DNA of 64,000 bases from an uncultured Rhodospirillaceae bacterium (GTDB lineage: Bacteria; Pseudomonadota; Alphaproteobacteria; Reyranellales; Reyranellaceae). Location: assembly GCA_945952105.1 (NCBI GenBank), contig CAMFGZ010000002.1:62001-126000 (forward strand), written 5' to 3'. Below the pieces are notes generated by a model. It did not search any database. It saw only the letters and a list, made by a program, of their open reading frames with translations, and was not told the DNA's origin. Both the position numbers and the translations under genes were made by a program. Positions 45,905 through 55,110 of the stretch are shown here, in pieces (position 1 is the stretch's first letter; each line of letters starts with the position of its first letter).

Positions 45905-46824
45905 GCTGGGAACCGACACGCGATCTGATCGGCTACGGCCCCAATCCGCCCGATCCGAAATGGCCCGGCGGCGCGCGCCTCGCCATCAACTTCGTCGTGA
46001 ACTACGAGGAAGGCTCGGAACCGTCCGTGCAGGACGGCGAGGGTTACACCGAGACCGGCCTCACCGAATCGAGCACCTCCTCGCAGGGGCTGAAGGGCCG
46101 CGACCTCGCCGGCGAAGGCATGTTCGAGTTCGGCAGCCGGGTCGGTTTCTGGCGCATCCACCGCGCCTTCCAGGAACGCGGCATGCCGCTCACTGTCTTC
46201 GGCTGCGCGCTGGCGCTGGAGCGCAATCCGCTCGCCGCGCAGGCGATCAAGGCCGCGGGCTGGGACGTCTGCTGTCATGGCTGGCGCTGGGTGCGCCACT
46301 TCCAGCTCTCCGAGGCCGAGGAACGCGAGCACATCCGGAAGGCCATCAAGTCGCTGGAGCAGACGGTCGGCGAGCGCCCGGCTGGCTGGTACTGCCGCTA
46401 TGGCCCGAGCGTGAACACGCGCCGCCTGCTGATCGAGGAAGGCGGCTTCACCTACGACAGCGACTATTACGGCGAGGAGTTGCCCTTCTGGCAGACCGTC
46501 GAGGGCAAGCCGCACCTGATCGTGCCCTATTCTCTGACCAACAACGACGGCAAGTACGCCGCCGGCATGGTCCATTCGGAGCAGTGGTTCGGCCTGGTGA
46601 AGGACGCGTTCGACGTCCTCTACAAGGAAGGCGCGACCCAGCCCAAGATGATGTCGGTCGGCCTGCACCAGCGCCTGATCGGCCATCCCGCCCGCATGGC
46701 CGGACTCTGGCGCTTCCTCGACTATGTGCAGCAGCACCGGGGCGTCTGGGTCACCAAGCGCCTGGACATCGCCAGGCACTGGATCTCGACGCATCCGTAT
46801 CCAGGCAAGGGCCTGAACGAGTAG
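45901..46824 (+). CDS. PuuE-type allantoinase paralogue (third copy)
   Basis: This 307-residue protein aligns end to end without gaps with the copy at 44560 and shares WYCRYGPSVNTRRL, YDSDYYGEELPFW and the C-terminal THPYPGKGLNE. Differences cluster at SLTNNDGKYAAG and DVCCHGWRW (Cys for Ser beside the conserved His), so the substrate range may differ. AAGGAG with 6-base spacing precedes the ATG, which overlaps the 109-aa ORF stop. The open frame upstream to 45769 is a shadow. Confidence 0.87.
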   Translation: MSWEPTRDLIGYGPNPPDPKWPGGARLAINFVVNYEEGSEPSVQDGEGYTETGLTESSTSSQGLKGRDLAGEGMFEFGSRVGFWRIHRAFQERGMPLTVFGCALALERNPLAAQAIKAAGWDVCCHGWRWVRHFQLSEAEEREHIRKAIKSLEQTVGERPAGWYCRYGPSVNTRRLLIEEGGFTYDSDYYGEELPFWQTVEGKPHLIVPYSLTNNDGKYAAGMVHSEQWFGLVKDAFDVLYKEGATQPKMMSVGLHQRLIGHPARMAGLWRFLDYVQQHRGVWVTKRLDIARHWISTHPYPGKGLNE

Positions 46825-46827
46825 TGG

Positions 46828-48147
46828 TCAGACTTTGGCTCGCCCGGCAACCATGCGGACCTTGCCGGGCGATGCGAACCAGATCGATGCGGCGCCCAGC
46901 ACGCTGAAGCCCAGTGCCAAGGCGAAGGCGATGCGATAGGCGCCTTCGTAGTCGTACAGCACGCCGGTGATCCACGGCCCCGCGGCGCCACCCGCCAGCA
47001 GCGAGACCATGATGATGCTGAAGATCGAGCCGAAGTGCGGGCCCTCGAATATCTCGGCCACCACCGAACCCATCAGGCTGGTGAAAGCGTAGCCCAGGCC
47101 TCCCTGCGACAGGACCATCAGGTAGAGCAGCGGTTTCGACGGCAGGGCGCCAAGTGCCAGCAGCGCCCCGTAGCAGATCACGAAACCCGACCCGGCGATC
47201 GTCCAGACGATCTCGCGGCCAATCCGATCCGACAGCGCGCCGAGCAGGATCTGGCCCGGGATACCCACCATTGCCACGAGACCCAGCGCCCAGGCCGCCT
47301 CCATCGGGCCGAATCCGATCTCGACCAGGTACTTTGTCTGATGCACCTGTACGGCGTACCAGGCGTAGCCAGTGCTGAAGAAGCCGATGCACAGCCACCA
47401 GAAGCGACGCGTGCGCGCGGCCCGGCCGACGGTCCATTCGACGGCGACCCAGTGCGGATCCACGATGGCCGCCGCCCGGCGCGCGGCGGCGGCTCCCGGT
47501 TCCCTCGCCCCGTCGGGCAGCAGGCCGAGATCCTGCGGCCGCTTGGTCACGAACAGGTTGAGCGGCAGCAGCACGAACAGGGTCATGAGCCCGAGCGCCC
47601 AGCAGGCGCCGCGCCAGCCGTCCTTCAGGATGATCGTCTGCAGCCAGGGCAGGATCAGGATGGCGCCGACGCCCACCCCGGAGAAGGCGAGCCCGGTCGC
47701 AAGCGCGCGGCGGCGCACGAACCAGTTGGGCAGATACTGCGACTGCACAGAGAAGCTCATGCAGTTCGCCCCCGCACCCACCAGGACGCCGAGCGTCGCG
47801 TAGAGCTGCCACGGCGAGTCGATCACGGTCGCGCCCAGCAGGCCCGCCGCCGTCAGCACGACGCCGATCTCGATCACGAAGCGCGGTCCGCGCCGGTCCA
47901 TGGTCCGGCCGACGACCGGACTGATCACCGCCGAGACCAGGAAGCCGAAGGAGAAGGCGCCCGCCGCCAGGCCACGGTCCCACCCGAATTCGTCGACGAT
48001 GGGCGGGAACATCAGGGAAAAGGCCGTGCGGGTGGTCACGCTCACCGCGACGGTCAGGAACGCGATCACGATGATCACCCAGCCGAAGAAGAACGGCAGG
48101 CGCGCCGCGAACGACTGAGGTCGCGCTGGCAAAGGGGGAGACGGCAC
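46828..48147 (-). CDS. MFS transporter (oxalate/formate or monocarboxylate-like)
   Basis: The 439-residue carrier shows 12 hydrophobic segments in two halves with a charged central loop (~residues 190-225). GRTMDRRGPRFVIEIG is the MFS motif A between helices 2 and 3, and a second copy reads GALSDRIGREIVW. It resembles the oxalate/formate antiporter and monocarboxylate branch. The start is GTG at 48147 with AAAGGAAG upstream. It converges on the third PuuE gene with a 3-base gap; glyoxylate, oxalate or a ureide are possible substrates, but that is inference. Confidence 0.85.
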   Translation of the reverse strand: MPSPPLPARPQSFAARLPFFFGWVIIVIAFLTVAVSVTTRTAFSLMFPPIVDEFGWDRGLAAGAFSFGFLVSAVISPVVGRTMDRRGPRFVIEIGVVLTAAGLLGATVIDSPWQLYATLGVLVGAGANCMSFSVQSQYLPNWFVRRRALATGLAFSGVGVGAILILPWLQTIILKDGWRGACWALGLMTLFVLLPLNLFVTKRPQDLGLLPDGAREPGAAAARRAAAIVDPHWVAVEWTVGRAARTRRFWWLCIGFFSTGYAWYAVQVHQTKYLVEIGFGPMEAAWALGLVAMVGIPGQILLGALSDRIGREIVWTIAGSGFVICYGALLALGALPSKPLLYLMVLSQGGLGYAFTSLMGSVVAEIFEGPHFGSIFSIIMVSLLAGGAAGPWITGVLYDYEGAYRIAFALALGFSVLGAASIWFASPGKVRMVAGRAKV

Positions 48148-48271
48148 CGGGACTTCCTTTGTACGTTTCGCCAGTCGCGTTGTGGCCGGAAGGGGTCCTC
48201 AGCCTGTCCATAGCTCCGGCCCGGGGTCAATGACGTGCCAGGTAGTCGGTCCGGAGAGGGATCGCCGGGGC

Positions 48272-48300
48272 TTGAACCGGCCTCCCGGCACCGCTATCAC
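48272..48300 (+). promoter_or_regulatory. candidate promoter of class I aldolase
   Basis: TTGAAC (48272-48277) and TATCAC (48295-48300) are 17 bases apart, four of six matches each. The predicted start is ~37 bases before the aldolase GTG. The divergent gap 48148-48343 contains no gene. Confidence 0.38.
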
Positions 48301-48343
48301 CGGCTCCGTTTCCCCTCGAATGAACCGTTTTGGGAGCTGGCCC

Positions 48344-49264
48344 GTGAAGATCACCCGTACCGTCAAGAAGATCCTCGACAACTACGAGAGCGATTGCCCC
48401 GGCACCAAGGCCAACCTGGCCCGCATCCTGATGCACGGCCGCCTGGGCGGTTCGGGCAAGATGGTCATCCTCCCGGTAGACCAGGGCTTCGAGCATGGCC
48501 CGGCCCGCTCCTTCGCGCCGAACCCCGACGCCTACGATCCCCATTACCACTACCAGCTCGCCGTCGACGCCGGCCTGAACGCCTACGCCGCCCCGCTCGG
48601 CCCGCTCGAGGCCGGCGCCGACACCTTCGCTGGCGCCATCCCGACCATCCTCAAGGTCAACTCGGCCAACTCGCTGTCGACCAACAAGGACCAGGCCGTC
48701 ACGGCCACCGTGTCCGACGCGCTGCGTCTCGGCTGCTCGGCGATCGGCTTCACGATCTATCCGGGCTCGGAAGACCAGTACGAGATGATGGAAGAAATCC
48801 GCGAGATGTCGGAGGAGGCCAAGTCGGTCGGCCTCGCCGTCGTCATGTGGTCCTATCCGCGCGGCGGCAAGCTCGACAAGGCGGGCGAGACCGCGATGGA
48901 CGTCTGCGCCTACGCCGCCCACATCGCCGCCCTGCTCGGCGCCCACATCATCAAGGTGAAGCCGCCGACGAACGTGCTGTGGCAGCCCGAGGCGAAGGCT
49001 GCCTACGAGAAGGCCAACGTCGACATCTCGACCCTGCCCGCGCGCATCAAGCATGTGATGCAGGCGACCTTCAACGGCCGTCGCATCGTCGTCTTCTCGG
49101 GCGGCGAGGCGAAGGACCTCGAGGGCCTGTTCACCGAGATCCGTGGCCTGCGCGACGGCGGCGCCAACGGCTCGATCATCGGCCGCAACACCTTCCAGCG
49201 CCCGCGTGACGAGGCGCTCGACATGCTCGACAAGATCATCTCGATCTACCAGGGCAAGATGTAA
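48344..49264 (+). CDS. fbaB: class I fructose-bisphosphate aldolase (DhnA/FbaB type)
   Basis: The 306-residue Schiff-base aldolase begins MKITRTVKKILDNYE. Family stretches are NLARILMHGRLGGSGKMVILPVDQG (in pieces), FEHGPARSF, IPTILKVNSANSL, the catalytic-lysine strand AHIIKVKPPTNV, and the phosphate loop FSGGEAKD. The start is GTG at 48344 because GGGAG lies 7 bases upstream and the protein then starts as its homologues do; the frame is open further up. It cleaves fructose-1,6-bisphosphate and complements tkt and gap at 27650-30657. Confidence 0.93.
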   Translation: MKITRTVKKILDNYESDCPGTKANLARILMHGRLGGSGKMVILPVDQGFEHGPARSFAPNPDAYDPHYHYQLAVDAGLNAYAAPLGPLEAGADTFAGAIPTILKVNSANSLSTNKDQAVTATVSDALRLGCSAIGFTIYPGSEDQYEMMEEIREMSEEAKSVGLAVVMWSYPRGGKLDKAGETAMDVCAYAAHIAALLGAHIIKVKPPTNVLWQPEAKAAYEKANVDISTLPARIKHVMQATFNGRRIVVFSGGEAKDLEGLFTEIRGLRDGGANGSIIGRNTFQRPRDEALDMLDKIISIYQGKM

Positions 49265-49291
49265 GACATCGACACTGGCAGAACGCTCCGG

Positions 49292-49330
49292 GGCGCCGGG
49301 TAACCCTCACGGGTAACCCGGCGCCTTTTT
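49292..49330 (+). terminator. intrinsic terminator of the aldolase gene
   Basis: GGCGCCGGGTAACCC (49292-49306) pairs with GGGTAACCCGGCGCC (49311-49325) with one mismatch around TCAC, followed by TTTTT. It begins 27 bases after the stop. Confidence 0.9.
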
Positions 49331-49406
49331 GCTGTCTGCCGTTCCTTTGACCCACTGCGGGCCGCCGACTACCCTGACCCGGGGAATTTGAAACCGAGTT
49401 TCAGGC

Positions 49407-52283
49407 ATGACGATCAGTTACGTTACGTTGGCGAGTTCCTCTTTCCTCGACTTCCAAGGATATCGTAGCGACGTCGTTCCCTTGTCGGGCGGAACACCGG
49501 CCGACGATTTCAAGGTCAACGTTGCGCTCGTCTTCGAGCGCAACGCGCCGGCTTCCCAACTCGAGGCCCTGCTTGGCCAGGATTGGGGAACGCGCCAGCA
49601 GGAAATCGCCCAGATGACCAGCGCGGGCACGCTCTGGTCGACCTATGGTGCGAACACGGCCGCCTATCAGAGCGCGGTCGACTTCCTGAAGTCGCCCGAC
49701 GTCGACATCAAGATCCGCGACTACGACACGACGAGCACGCAATACATCTCCTCCGTGGAGTCGCGCACCCTTTGGGTTGAACTCGACAAGTCCGGCTTCG
49801 AAACCCTCTTCGACACCAAGCTGCTGCAGGGCCACACCGCAACCGGAAAGGCGACATGGTACTGGGACGGTGACCTGTCCCTGCCTGCGGAACTCTCCGG
49901 CGCCCAGGGCGTGGCCGGGCTTTGGTTCGACAGCTACGAGTTCACCACGGCTCTGCCCGACAAGACCGGGGTGGCTCCGGCGCCCCTGGATCCGGGACCG
50001 CAGAGCATCGGCAATGCCTCCACCCTGAGGCCCGATGCGAAGGCGCTCTATCCCTCCGACATAGCGGCCGATTACTACAATTTCCCGCTGACGGGCGATC
50101 TCAGCCTCACGGTCCAGACCGGCACCGTCGGCCTGCTCGAATCCGATCTGGGAATCAGGGTGAAGGACGACGACTTCGCCAGCCTCCTCGCCACCTATCG
50201 CCAGGGCGCCGGCATCGACACGCCGGGCGACGCCGTTGGTGTCGACCCGGGCGGCGATGCGGACAAGAAGAGCAGCGAGCGCTCACTGGATGTCGGCGTT
50301 GCCACGACGATCAATCCTCAGAGCAAGCTCGTGCTCTACGCGGGTTCGGGCAAGAAGGACGATGCCCAATCCGAGCCCTTCACCACTTATCAGGCCGCCA
50401 TCTGGGACACCCGCCACGACCCGGAGGTGATCTCCTCTTCCGAGCGTTTTGCCGCCTCGCAGATGACGCCGGATTCGCCCTTCGCCTTCGCCGTCAACCA
50501 GCTCCTCATCGATGCCGCGCTTGCGGGAATCACCGTGTTCTCCTCGTCGGGCGACGGCGGCTCGGGATATCAGACGGCAAACGGCCTGACGAACGTGAGC
50601 GGCGCGCGCGCCAGCCAATACAGCGTCATCGTCGGCGGCACGTCGCTCAGCAGCATGGAAATTGCGGCGACCGATCCTACGCTTTCAACGATCAGGGCCA
50701 AGGCCCTGGCGGGCGACCTCGATACGATCTGGCGGTTGGTCAGCAACGGCCTCGACATGTTGCCTGCCAACGCGCCGGATTCGGCCAGGCTGATCGAGAC
50801 CGTGTGGAATACCTATTCGCTCGACGGCACGACCTTCGCCGAGAAGGGCTACTTTGGGAACCTTGCCGGAAATGGTGGCGTGGATTCCACGCAACCCGTC
50901 CCTTCGTATCAGTCCGCCTTCGGGCTGACACCTACGACAACAGACGGGCAAGCCTTGACCGGCCGCGGCGTGCCCGACGTATCGGCCAATGCCGGCGGCA
51001 ACCTTTTCTACCTCGTGCCCAAGGAGGACATGAAGGACACGCACGGGGATGGCGGTACGAGCGCGGCAACGCCGCTCTGGGCCTCGCTGGCCATACAGAT
51101 AAACGCGATCCTGCTCGACCAGGGCATGCACCTGAAGCTCGGGTACATGACCGACCTGCTCTATATTGCAGCGACCATCGCGCCAGGTTCCTTCAACGAC
51201 ATCCGCCTGGGCAACAACAACTCGTCCTTTTACCTGAACGGAACCTATCAGTCGGACGGTCGGGACATTACGCCGACCGGCCATGGCTACGAGGCCGACC
51301 GGGGCTACGACTTGGCCTCCGGTCTCGGCTCCCCCAACGGCCTGCTGCTCGCGCGCGCGATCTCCGAGATCACGAACGCGCAGGTCCATTTCGCCACGAC
51401 ACCCGACGTGATCGATGCCAACGGCTCGGGCGGCTGGACCAGCGGCACGACGCAGACGCTGCTGCTGCAGACCACCGCAAGTGCCGATGCGACCGTCACC
51501 GTCGACACCGGTTCGACGGCGACCGATGCCAGCAGCACCGCCCATGCTTCCTATGCCTGGACCAGCCAGCTCGCGCAGCAGTCGCTGCAGACCGACTTCG
51601 ACGGCGCATTGCTTGCCCTCTTCGACGGCAGGACACAGGGAACGCTCACGCAGGCCATTGTCGAGGATGGCGATAGTGTCTCGGTCACGTTCAACGGCAC
51701 GACGACGGTCGCCACGCAGGCCGGCCTCAGCGCTTCCTTCGGCTTCGCCGATTTCTTCCTCGACCCCGACAACTCGGTACGAGTGGCTCAATCGGTGGCG
51801 GTGGCCCAGACTGCGGGCGGCGCGGACGACGTCAATGTCGTGGTGCGCATGCGGCAGGTGGCCGGCGCCGACCTCTCGCTGATGCTCTACAAGGTCGACG
51901 ACTACAACGGCACGATCGGCGGCGTGGCCCCCGATCAGGCGGGCTATGCCGCCGCCGCCGCGGGCCGTGCCTATACCGTGATGGGCGGCGGCACGACCAT
52001 CGCGGGCCCCGGTGATGGAAACGCCGGGCAGAGCCAGATCACCGGCGTCGATGCCGGCGACCTGATCGCCATGCAGCTCACCAACGTCACCAATGGCGAC
52101 ATCTTCTGGGCCTTCAGCCAGGCCAACGAATTGGTGAATGGCGAGCATGTCGCCCATCTCTGGAACTACGGTGCCAACACCTGGGGCTGGGAAGACCTGT
52201 ACGGCGGTGGCGACCGCGACTACAACGACCTCGTCGTGCAGCTCGACTTCACGAGCGCCGCCGGCAGAGGGCTCCTCGTCTGA
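49407..52283 (+). CDS. S53 family serine-carboxyl peptidase (sedolisin) with C-terminal DUF4114 domain
   Basis: The 958-residue protein has an N-terminal kumamolisin-type prodomain (residues ~25-185). The catalytic core carries E291 and D295 in SERSLDVGV, D383 in SSGDGGSGY and the nucleophile S552 in GDGGTSAATPLW; all four sedolisin residues are present. A GYDLASGLGSPNG calcium-site region closes the core near residue 645. The tail is repeat-poor beta-rich sequence (~650-790) and a DUF4114 domain ending EDLYGGGDRDYNDLVVQLDF. No N-terminal signal is visible, so a type I or other unconventional export route is likely (inference). Acid-active secreted protease. It is followed 29 bases later by a SnoaL-like gene. 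Confidence 0.9.
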   Translation: MTISYVTLASSSFLDFQGYRSDVVPLSGGTPADDFKVNVALVFERNAPASQLEALLGQDWGTRQQEIAQMTSAGTLWSTYGANTAAYQSAVDFLKSPDVDIKIRDYDTTSTQYISSVESRTLWVELDKSGFETLFDTKLLQGHTATGKATWYWDGDLSLPAELSGAQGVAGLWFDSYEFTTALPDKTGVAPAPLDPGPQSIGNASTLRPDAKALYPSDIAADYYNFPLTGDLSLTVQTGTVGLLESDLGIRVKDDDFASLLATYRQGAGIDTPGDAVGVDPGGDADKKSSERSLDVGVATTINPQSKLVLYAGSGKKDDAQSEPFTTYQAAIWDTRHDPEVISSSERFAASQMTPDSPFAFAVNQLLIDAALAGITVFSSSGDGGSGYQTANGLTNVSGARASQYSVIVGGTSLSSMEIAATDPTLSTIRAKALAGDLDTIWRLVSNGLDMLPANAPDSARLIETVWNTYSLDGTTFAEKGYFGNLAGNGGVDSTQPVPSYQSAFGLTPTTTDGQALTGRGVPDVSANAGGNLFYLVPKEDMKDTHGDGGTSAATPLWASLAIQINAILLDQGMHLKLGYMTDLLYIAATIAPGSFNDIRLGNNNSSFYLNGTYQSDGRDITPTGHGYEADRGYDLASGLGSPNGLLLARAISEITNAQVHFATTPDVIDANGSGGWTSGTTQTLLLQTTASADATVTVDTGSTATDASSTAHASYAWTSQLAQQSLQTDFDGALLALFDGRTQGTLTQAIVEDGDSVSVTFNGTTTVATQAGLSASFGFADFFLDPDNSVRVAQSVAVAQTAGGADDVNVVVRMRQVAGADLSLMLYKVDDYNGTIGGVAPDQAGYAAAAAGRAYTVMGGGTTIAGPGDGNAGQSQITGVDAGDLIAMQLTNVTNGDIFWAFSQANELVNGEHVAHLWNYGANTWGWEDLYGGGDRDYNDLVVQLDFTSAAGRGLLV

Positions 52284-52312
52284 ACCTGGACAGATCTCAC
52301 GAGGTCATTCCC

Positions 52313-52816
52313 ATGACGGATCGGCAGAAGCATCACCCCGAACTGCCCAGGGAAGAGGAAGTCGACCTCACACCCGCACGTCTCAGCGCCCAGAAGAACG
52401 TCGTGCGCGTCTTCTACAAGGACCTCTGGGACAAGGCCGATCTCACCCTCGTTCCGACGATCTTCCATCGCGACTTCACGTTTCGAGGGTCCCTCGGCCC
52501 CGTGCTGGTGGGTCACCAACGGTTCGGCGACTATGTGAGCTGGTTGACCCAGACGCTTGAAGACTACACGTCCGACATCCTCGAATTGGTGGAAGAAGGC
52601 GACCGGGTCTCGGGCAAGCTGCGCTTCCACGGAATCCATCGTCGCACGATGTTCGGGGAGACGCCGACCGGTCGCCGGATCTGGTGGTACGGCGCTCCCA
52701 TCTTCACCTTCGACGGCCCCCTCGTGCGCGATCTTTGGGTGCTCGGCGACGTGCATGGCCTGCGCTCCCGTCTGGACAAGGCGGGGACCGACCGGCTGAG
52801 CTTCGATCACAGTTGA
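52313..52816 (+). CDS. SnoaL-like / ester cyclase family protein
   Basis: The 167-residue protein has the NTF2-like fold pattern of SnoaL polyketide cyclase-like proteins: VVRVFYKDLWDKADLTLVPTIFHRDFTFRG, FGDYVSWLTQTLEDYTSDIL, GDRVSGKLRFHGIH and PIFTFDGPLVRDLWVLGD (each in parts). Such proteins are often small-molecule isomerases or of unknown function. It follows the protease at 29 bases and may be co-transcribed. No export signal. Function unknown. Confidence 0.82.
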   Translation: MTDRQKHHPELPREEEVDLTPARLSAQKNVVRVFYKDLWDKADLTLVPTIFHRDFTFRGSLGPVLVGHQRFGDYVSWLTQTLEDYTSDILELVEEGDRVSGKLRFHGIHRRTMFGETPTGRRIWWYGAPIFTFDGPLVRDLWVLGDVHGLRSRLDKAGTDRLSFDHS

Positions 52817-52968
52817 AGCAGGCAGCTGTCCAGGGCGCACGTCGCGATCTCCCGCGAGGGTGAGGGAATTCGCCGGACGGTCTGGGAGGCTGCGACGGCG
52901 TGATTCTTCCACGCGGGCCTCGACGGGACGCCGGGTTCCGCATACACCACACGAAAATCAGGACACCC

Positions 52969-53604
52969 GTGACCACCCGCCTCTATCTCATCTCGCCCGC
53001 CCGCATCGAGCATCCGTCGATCTTCGCCGACGAGCTGCGCGCCGCCCTCGACGGCGGCGACGTCGCCGCGTTCCAGCTTCGACTGAAGGACGTTTCCGAC
53101 GACGCGATCGCCCGCGCGGCCGACACGCTCCGCCCCATCTGTCAGCAGCGGCACGCGGCGCTGATCATGAACGACCGGCCCGACCTTGCCGTGAAGCTCG
53201 ATTGCGATGGCGTGCATGTCGGGCAGGACGACATGCCCTATGCAGAGGCCCGGCGGATCGTCGGCCCGAATCGGCAGGTCGGCGTCACCTGCAAGGCCTC
53301 GCGACACCTCGCCATGGAAGCGGCCGAGACCGGGGCGGACTACGTGGCGTTCGGCGCGTTCTTCCCGTCCACGACCAAGCAGGTCACCAGCCCCGCCAGC
53401 CTCGAGATCCTCGAATGGTGGAGCGAGCTGATGGAAGTGCCGAGCGTCGCGATCGGCGGCATCACCGTCGAGAACTGCAAGCCGGTCGTCGCGGCGGGCG
53501 CCGACTTCCTCGCCGTCGCAAGCGGTGTGTGGGACTACAAGGACGGGCCGAAGGCCGCTGTCCACGCGTTCAACGAGATCTTCTCAGCGCACGGGCAGCC
53601 ATAG
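52969..53604 (+). CDS. thiE: thiamine-phosphate synthase
   Basis: ThiE joins HMP-pyrophosphate and the thiazole phosphate. The 211-residue TIM barrel has [40 protein letters not shown] (in parts), the phosphate region [11 protein letters not shown] and the end [12 protein letters not shown] and [11 protein letters not shown]. The start is GTG at 52969 with AGGA at 6-base spacing. The usual length is kept. The first 20 bases of the opposite epmA gene's 3' end overlap its tail. Upstream 52817-52968 holds no gene and no TPP riboswitch pattern was found. Confidence 0.9.
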   Translation: MTTRLYLISPARIEHPSIFADELRAALDGGDVAAFQLRLKDVSDDAIARAADTLRPICQQRHAALIMNDRPDLAVKLDCDGVHVGQDDMPYAEARRIVGPNRQVGVTCKASRHLAMEAAETGADYVAFGAFFPSTTKQVTSPASLEILEWWSELMEVPSVAIGGITVENCKPVVAAGADFLAVASGVWDYKDGPKAAVHAFNEIFSAHGQP

Positions 53605-54579
53605 AACGTCCTCGATGCGGGAGGCACCGCTCGCCAGCATGGCCAGGCGGTCGAAGCCGAGCGCGATGCCGGAACAATCCGGCAGGCCGTGATCGAGCGC
53701 GGCCAGGAAATCCTCGTCGACCGGCCAGCGCACCCCATAGAGCTGGTCCTTCAGATCCATGTCGGCCTCGAGGCGGTCACGCTGGATATTCGCATCGGTG
53801 AGTTCGCCGAAGGCATTCGCCAGTTCGACGCCGCAGACATAGAGCTCGAAGCGTTCGGCCACCCGCGGATCCCCCGGCTTGGCGCGGGCGAGCGCCGCCA
53901 TCGAGATCGGATACTCGCAGAGGATGGTCGGCCGGCCCACGCCCAACCGCCGCTCGATCTTCTCGAACATGATGCGGAAAAAGACGTCCTCCCAACTGTC
54001 CCCGGCATGCATGGCGACACCGGAAGCTCCCGACAGCGCCTCGGCATTGCCGACCGTCGCGAACAGATCGACCCCGGCATATCGCACGAAGGCATCGGCC
54101 ACCGTCAGGCGCTCGGGTGCTGCCCTGGGATCGCAGACATGTCCGTCCCATCGGAGTTGATCGACGCCGAGCGTGCACAGCAGCGCCGCGCAATCCTCCA
54201 TGATCGCCTCGTAGCCCACGCCCGCCCGGTACCATTCGAGCATCGTGAACTCGGGATGATGGAGCGCAGAGCCCTCGGCATTCCGAAACACCCGGGCGAA
54301 CTGGAATATCTTCGGCAGTCCACCCGCCAGCAGCTTCTTCATCGCGAATTCGGGCGAACTGTGCAGCCAGCGCTCGTTGGCCTCGCCGTTGGGCAGTTCC
54401 CATTCGGTGGCAAAGCCCGCGAGGTGGACTTCGGCCCCGGGCGCGGCCTGCAGGATCGGCGTTTCGACCTCGAGAAATCCTTCGTCGGCGAACCACTGAC
54501 GCATCGAGGCCTGCAGGCGGGCACGCGCCCGCAGATGCGGCAGGCGCCGCGCGAGCCTGTCGGGGCGCCAGTCGGTCAT
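53584..54579 (-). CDS. epmA: EF-P--(R)-beta-lysine ligase (EpmA/PoxA)
   Basis: EpmA is a short lysyl-tRNA-synthetase-like enzyme that attaches beta-lysine to EF-P. The 331-residue product has class II motifs: motif 2 [20 protein letters not shown] and motif 3 [12 protein letters not shown], and [15 protein letters not shown]. It lacks the anticodon-binding domain of LysRS, which is the PoxA hallmark. ATG 54579 (MTDWRPDR) chosen because AAGGTG is upstream. It is convergent with thiE (21-base overlap) and lies 0.5 kb from efp, which fits its role. epmB is not in the window. Confidence 0.93.
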   Translation of the reverse strand: MTDWRPDRLARRLPHLRARARLQASMRQWFADEGFLEVETPILQAAPGAEVHLAGFATEWELPNGEANERWLHSSPEFAMKKLLAGGLPKIFQFARVFRNAEGSALHHPEFTMLEWYRAGVGYEAIMEDCAALLCTLGVDQLRWDGHVCDPRAAPERLTVADAFVRYAGVDLFATVGNAEALSGASGVAMHAGDSWEDVFFRIMFEKIERRLGVGRPTILCEYPISMAALARAKPGDPRVAERFELYVCGVELANAFGELTDANIQRDRLEADMDLKDQLYGVRWPVDEDFLAALDHGLPDCSGIALGFDRLAMLASGASRIEDVLWLPVR

Positions 54580-54623
54580 GGCCCACCTTCGCATGCCCGC
54601 GACGCGCCGTGTAGGATGCCGGC

Positions 54624-54977
54624 ATGACACCCAAGCAGGTCGATGCCTATTGCCGCAGGCTGCCGGCCACGACCCGGACCGTGCAGTGGGAAGGCGTCAC
54701 CGTCTTCAAGGTCGGCGGCAAGATGTTCTGCCTTATCGGGCCGCCCGGCCATTCCGTGGCCCGCCTCTGCTTCAAGTGCCCGCCGGAGCATTTCGAGGCG
54801 CTGTCGCACGCAAAGGGGTTCAAACCGGCCCCCTATCTTGCCCGAGCCACCTGGGTCGCGCTGGAGGACCCTTCGGTGCTGACACCCGCCGAGACCCGCG
54901 CCTACCTGAAACAGGCCCATTCGGTCATTGCGGCGGGTCTCTCGAAGAAGAAGCATGCCGAACTGGGCCTGAAATAG
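54624..54977 (+). CDS. MmcQ/YjbR family protein
   Basis: The 117-residue protein has the YjbR/CyaY-like fold stretch VQWEGVTVFKVGGKMFCLIG, VARLCFKCPPEHFEAL and GFKPAPYLARATWVAL, with a terminal helix. Members are DNA-binding-like proteins of unclear role. It starts 44 bases from the epmA start on the other strand, so the two genes share a divergent promoter region. Function unknown. Confidence 0.85.
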   Translation: MTPKQVDAYCRRLPATTRTVQWEGVTVFKVGGKMFCLIGPPGHSVARLCFKCPPEHFEALSHAKGFKPAPYLARATWVALEDPSVLTPAETRAYLKQAHSVIAAGLSKKKHAELGLK

Positions 54978-55110
54978 CCCCCGAAGCCCTTCCGCCGGCC
55001 GGTTGCGACCCCGTGCTGCCTTTGATAGAAGGCCGCGCCGGCCTCGTACCGCCCCTGCGGACGAGGCCGAATTCCATTCATCCGAGACAGCGGTAAGGCC
55101 GGGTAAACCC

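Noticed and set aside
52817..52968. TPP riboswitch before thiE
   Set aside because: The conserved CUGAGA and GAACCUGAUC-type elements are not found in the 150 bases upstream.
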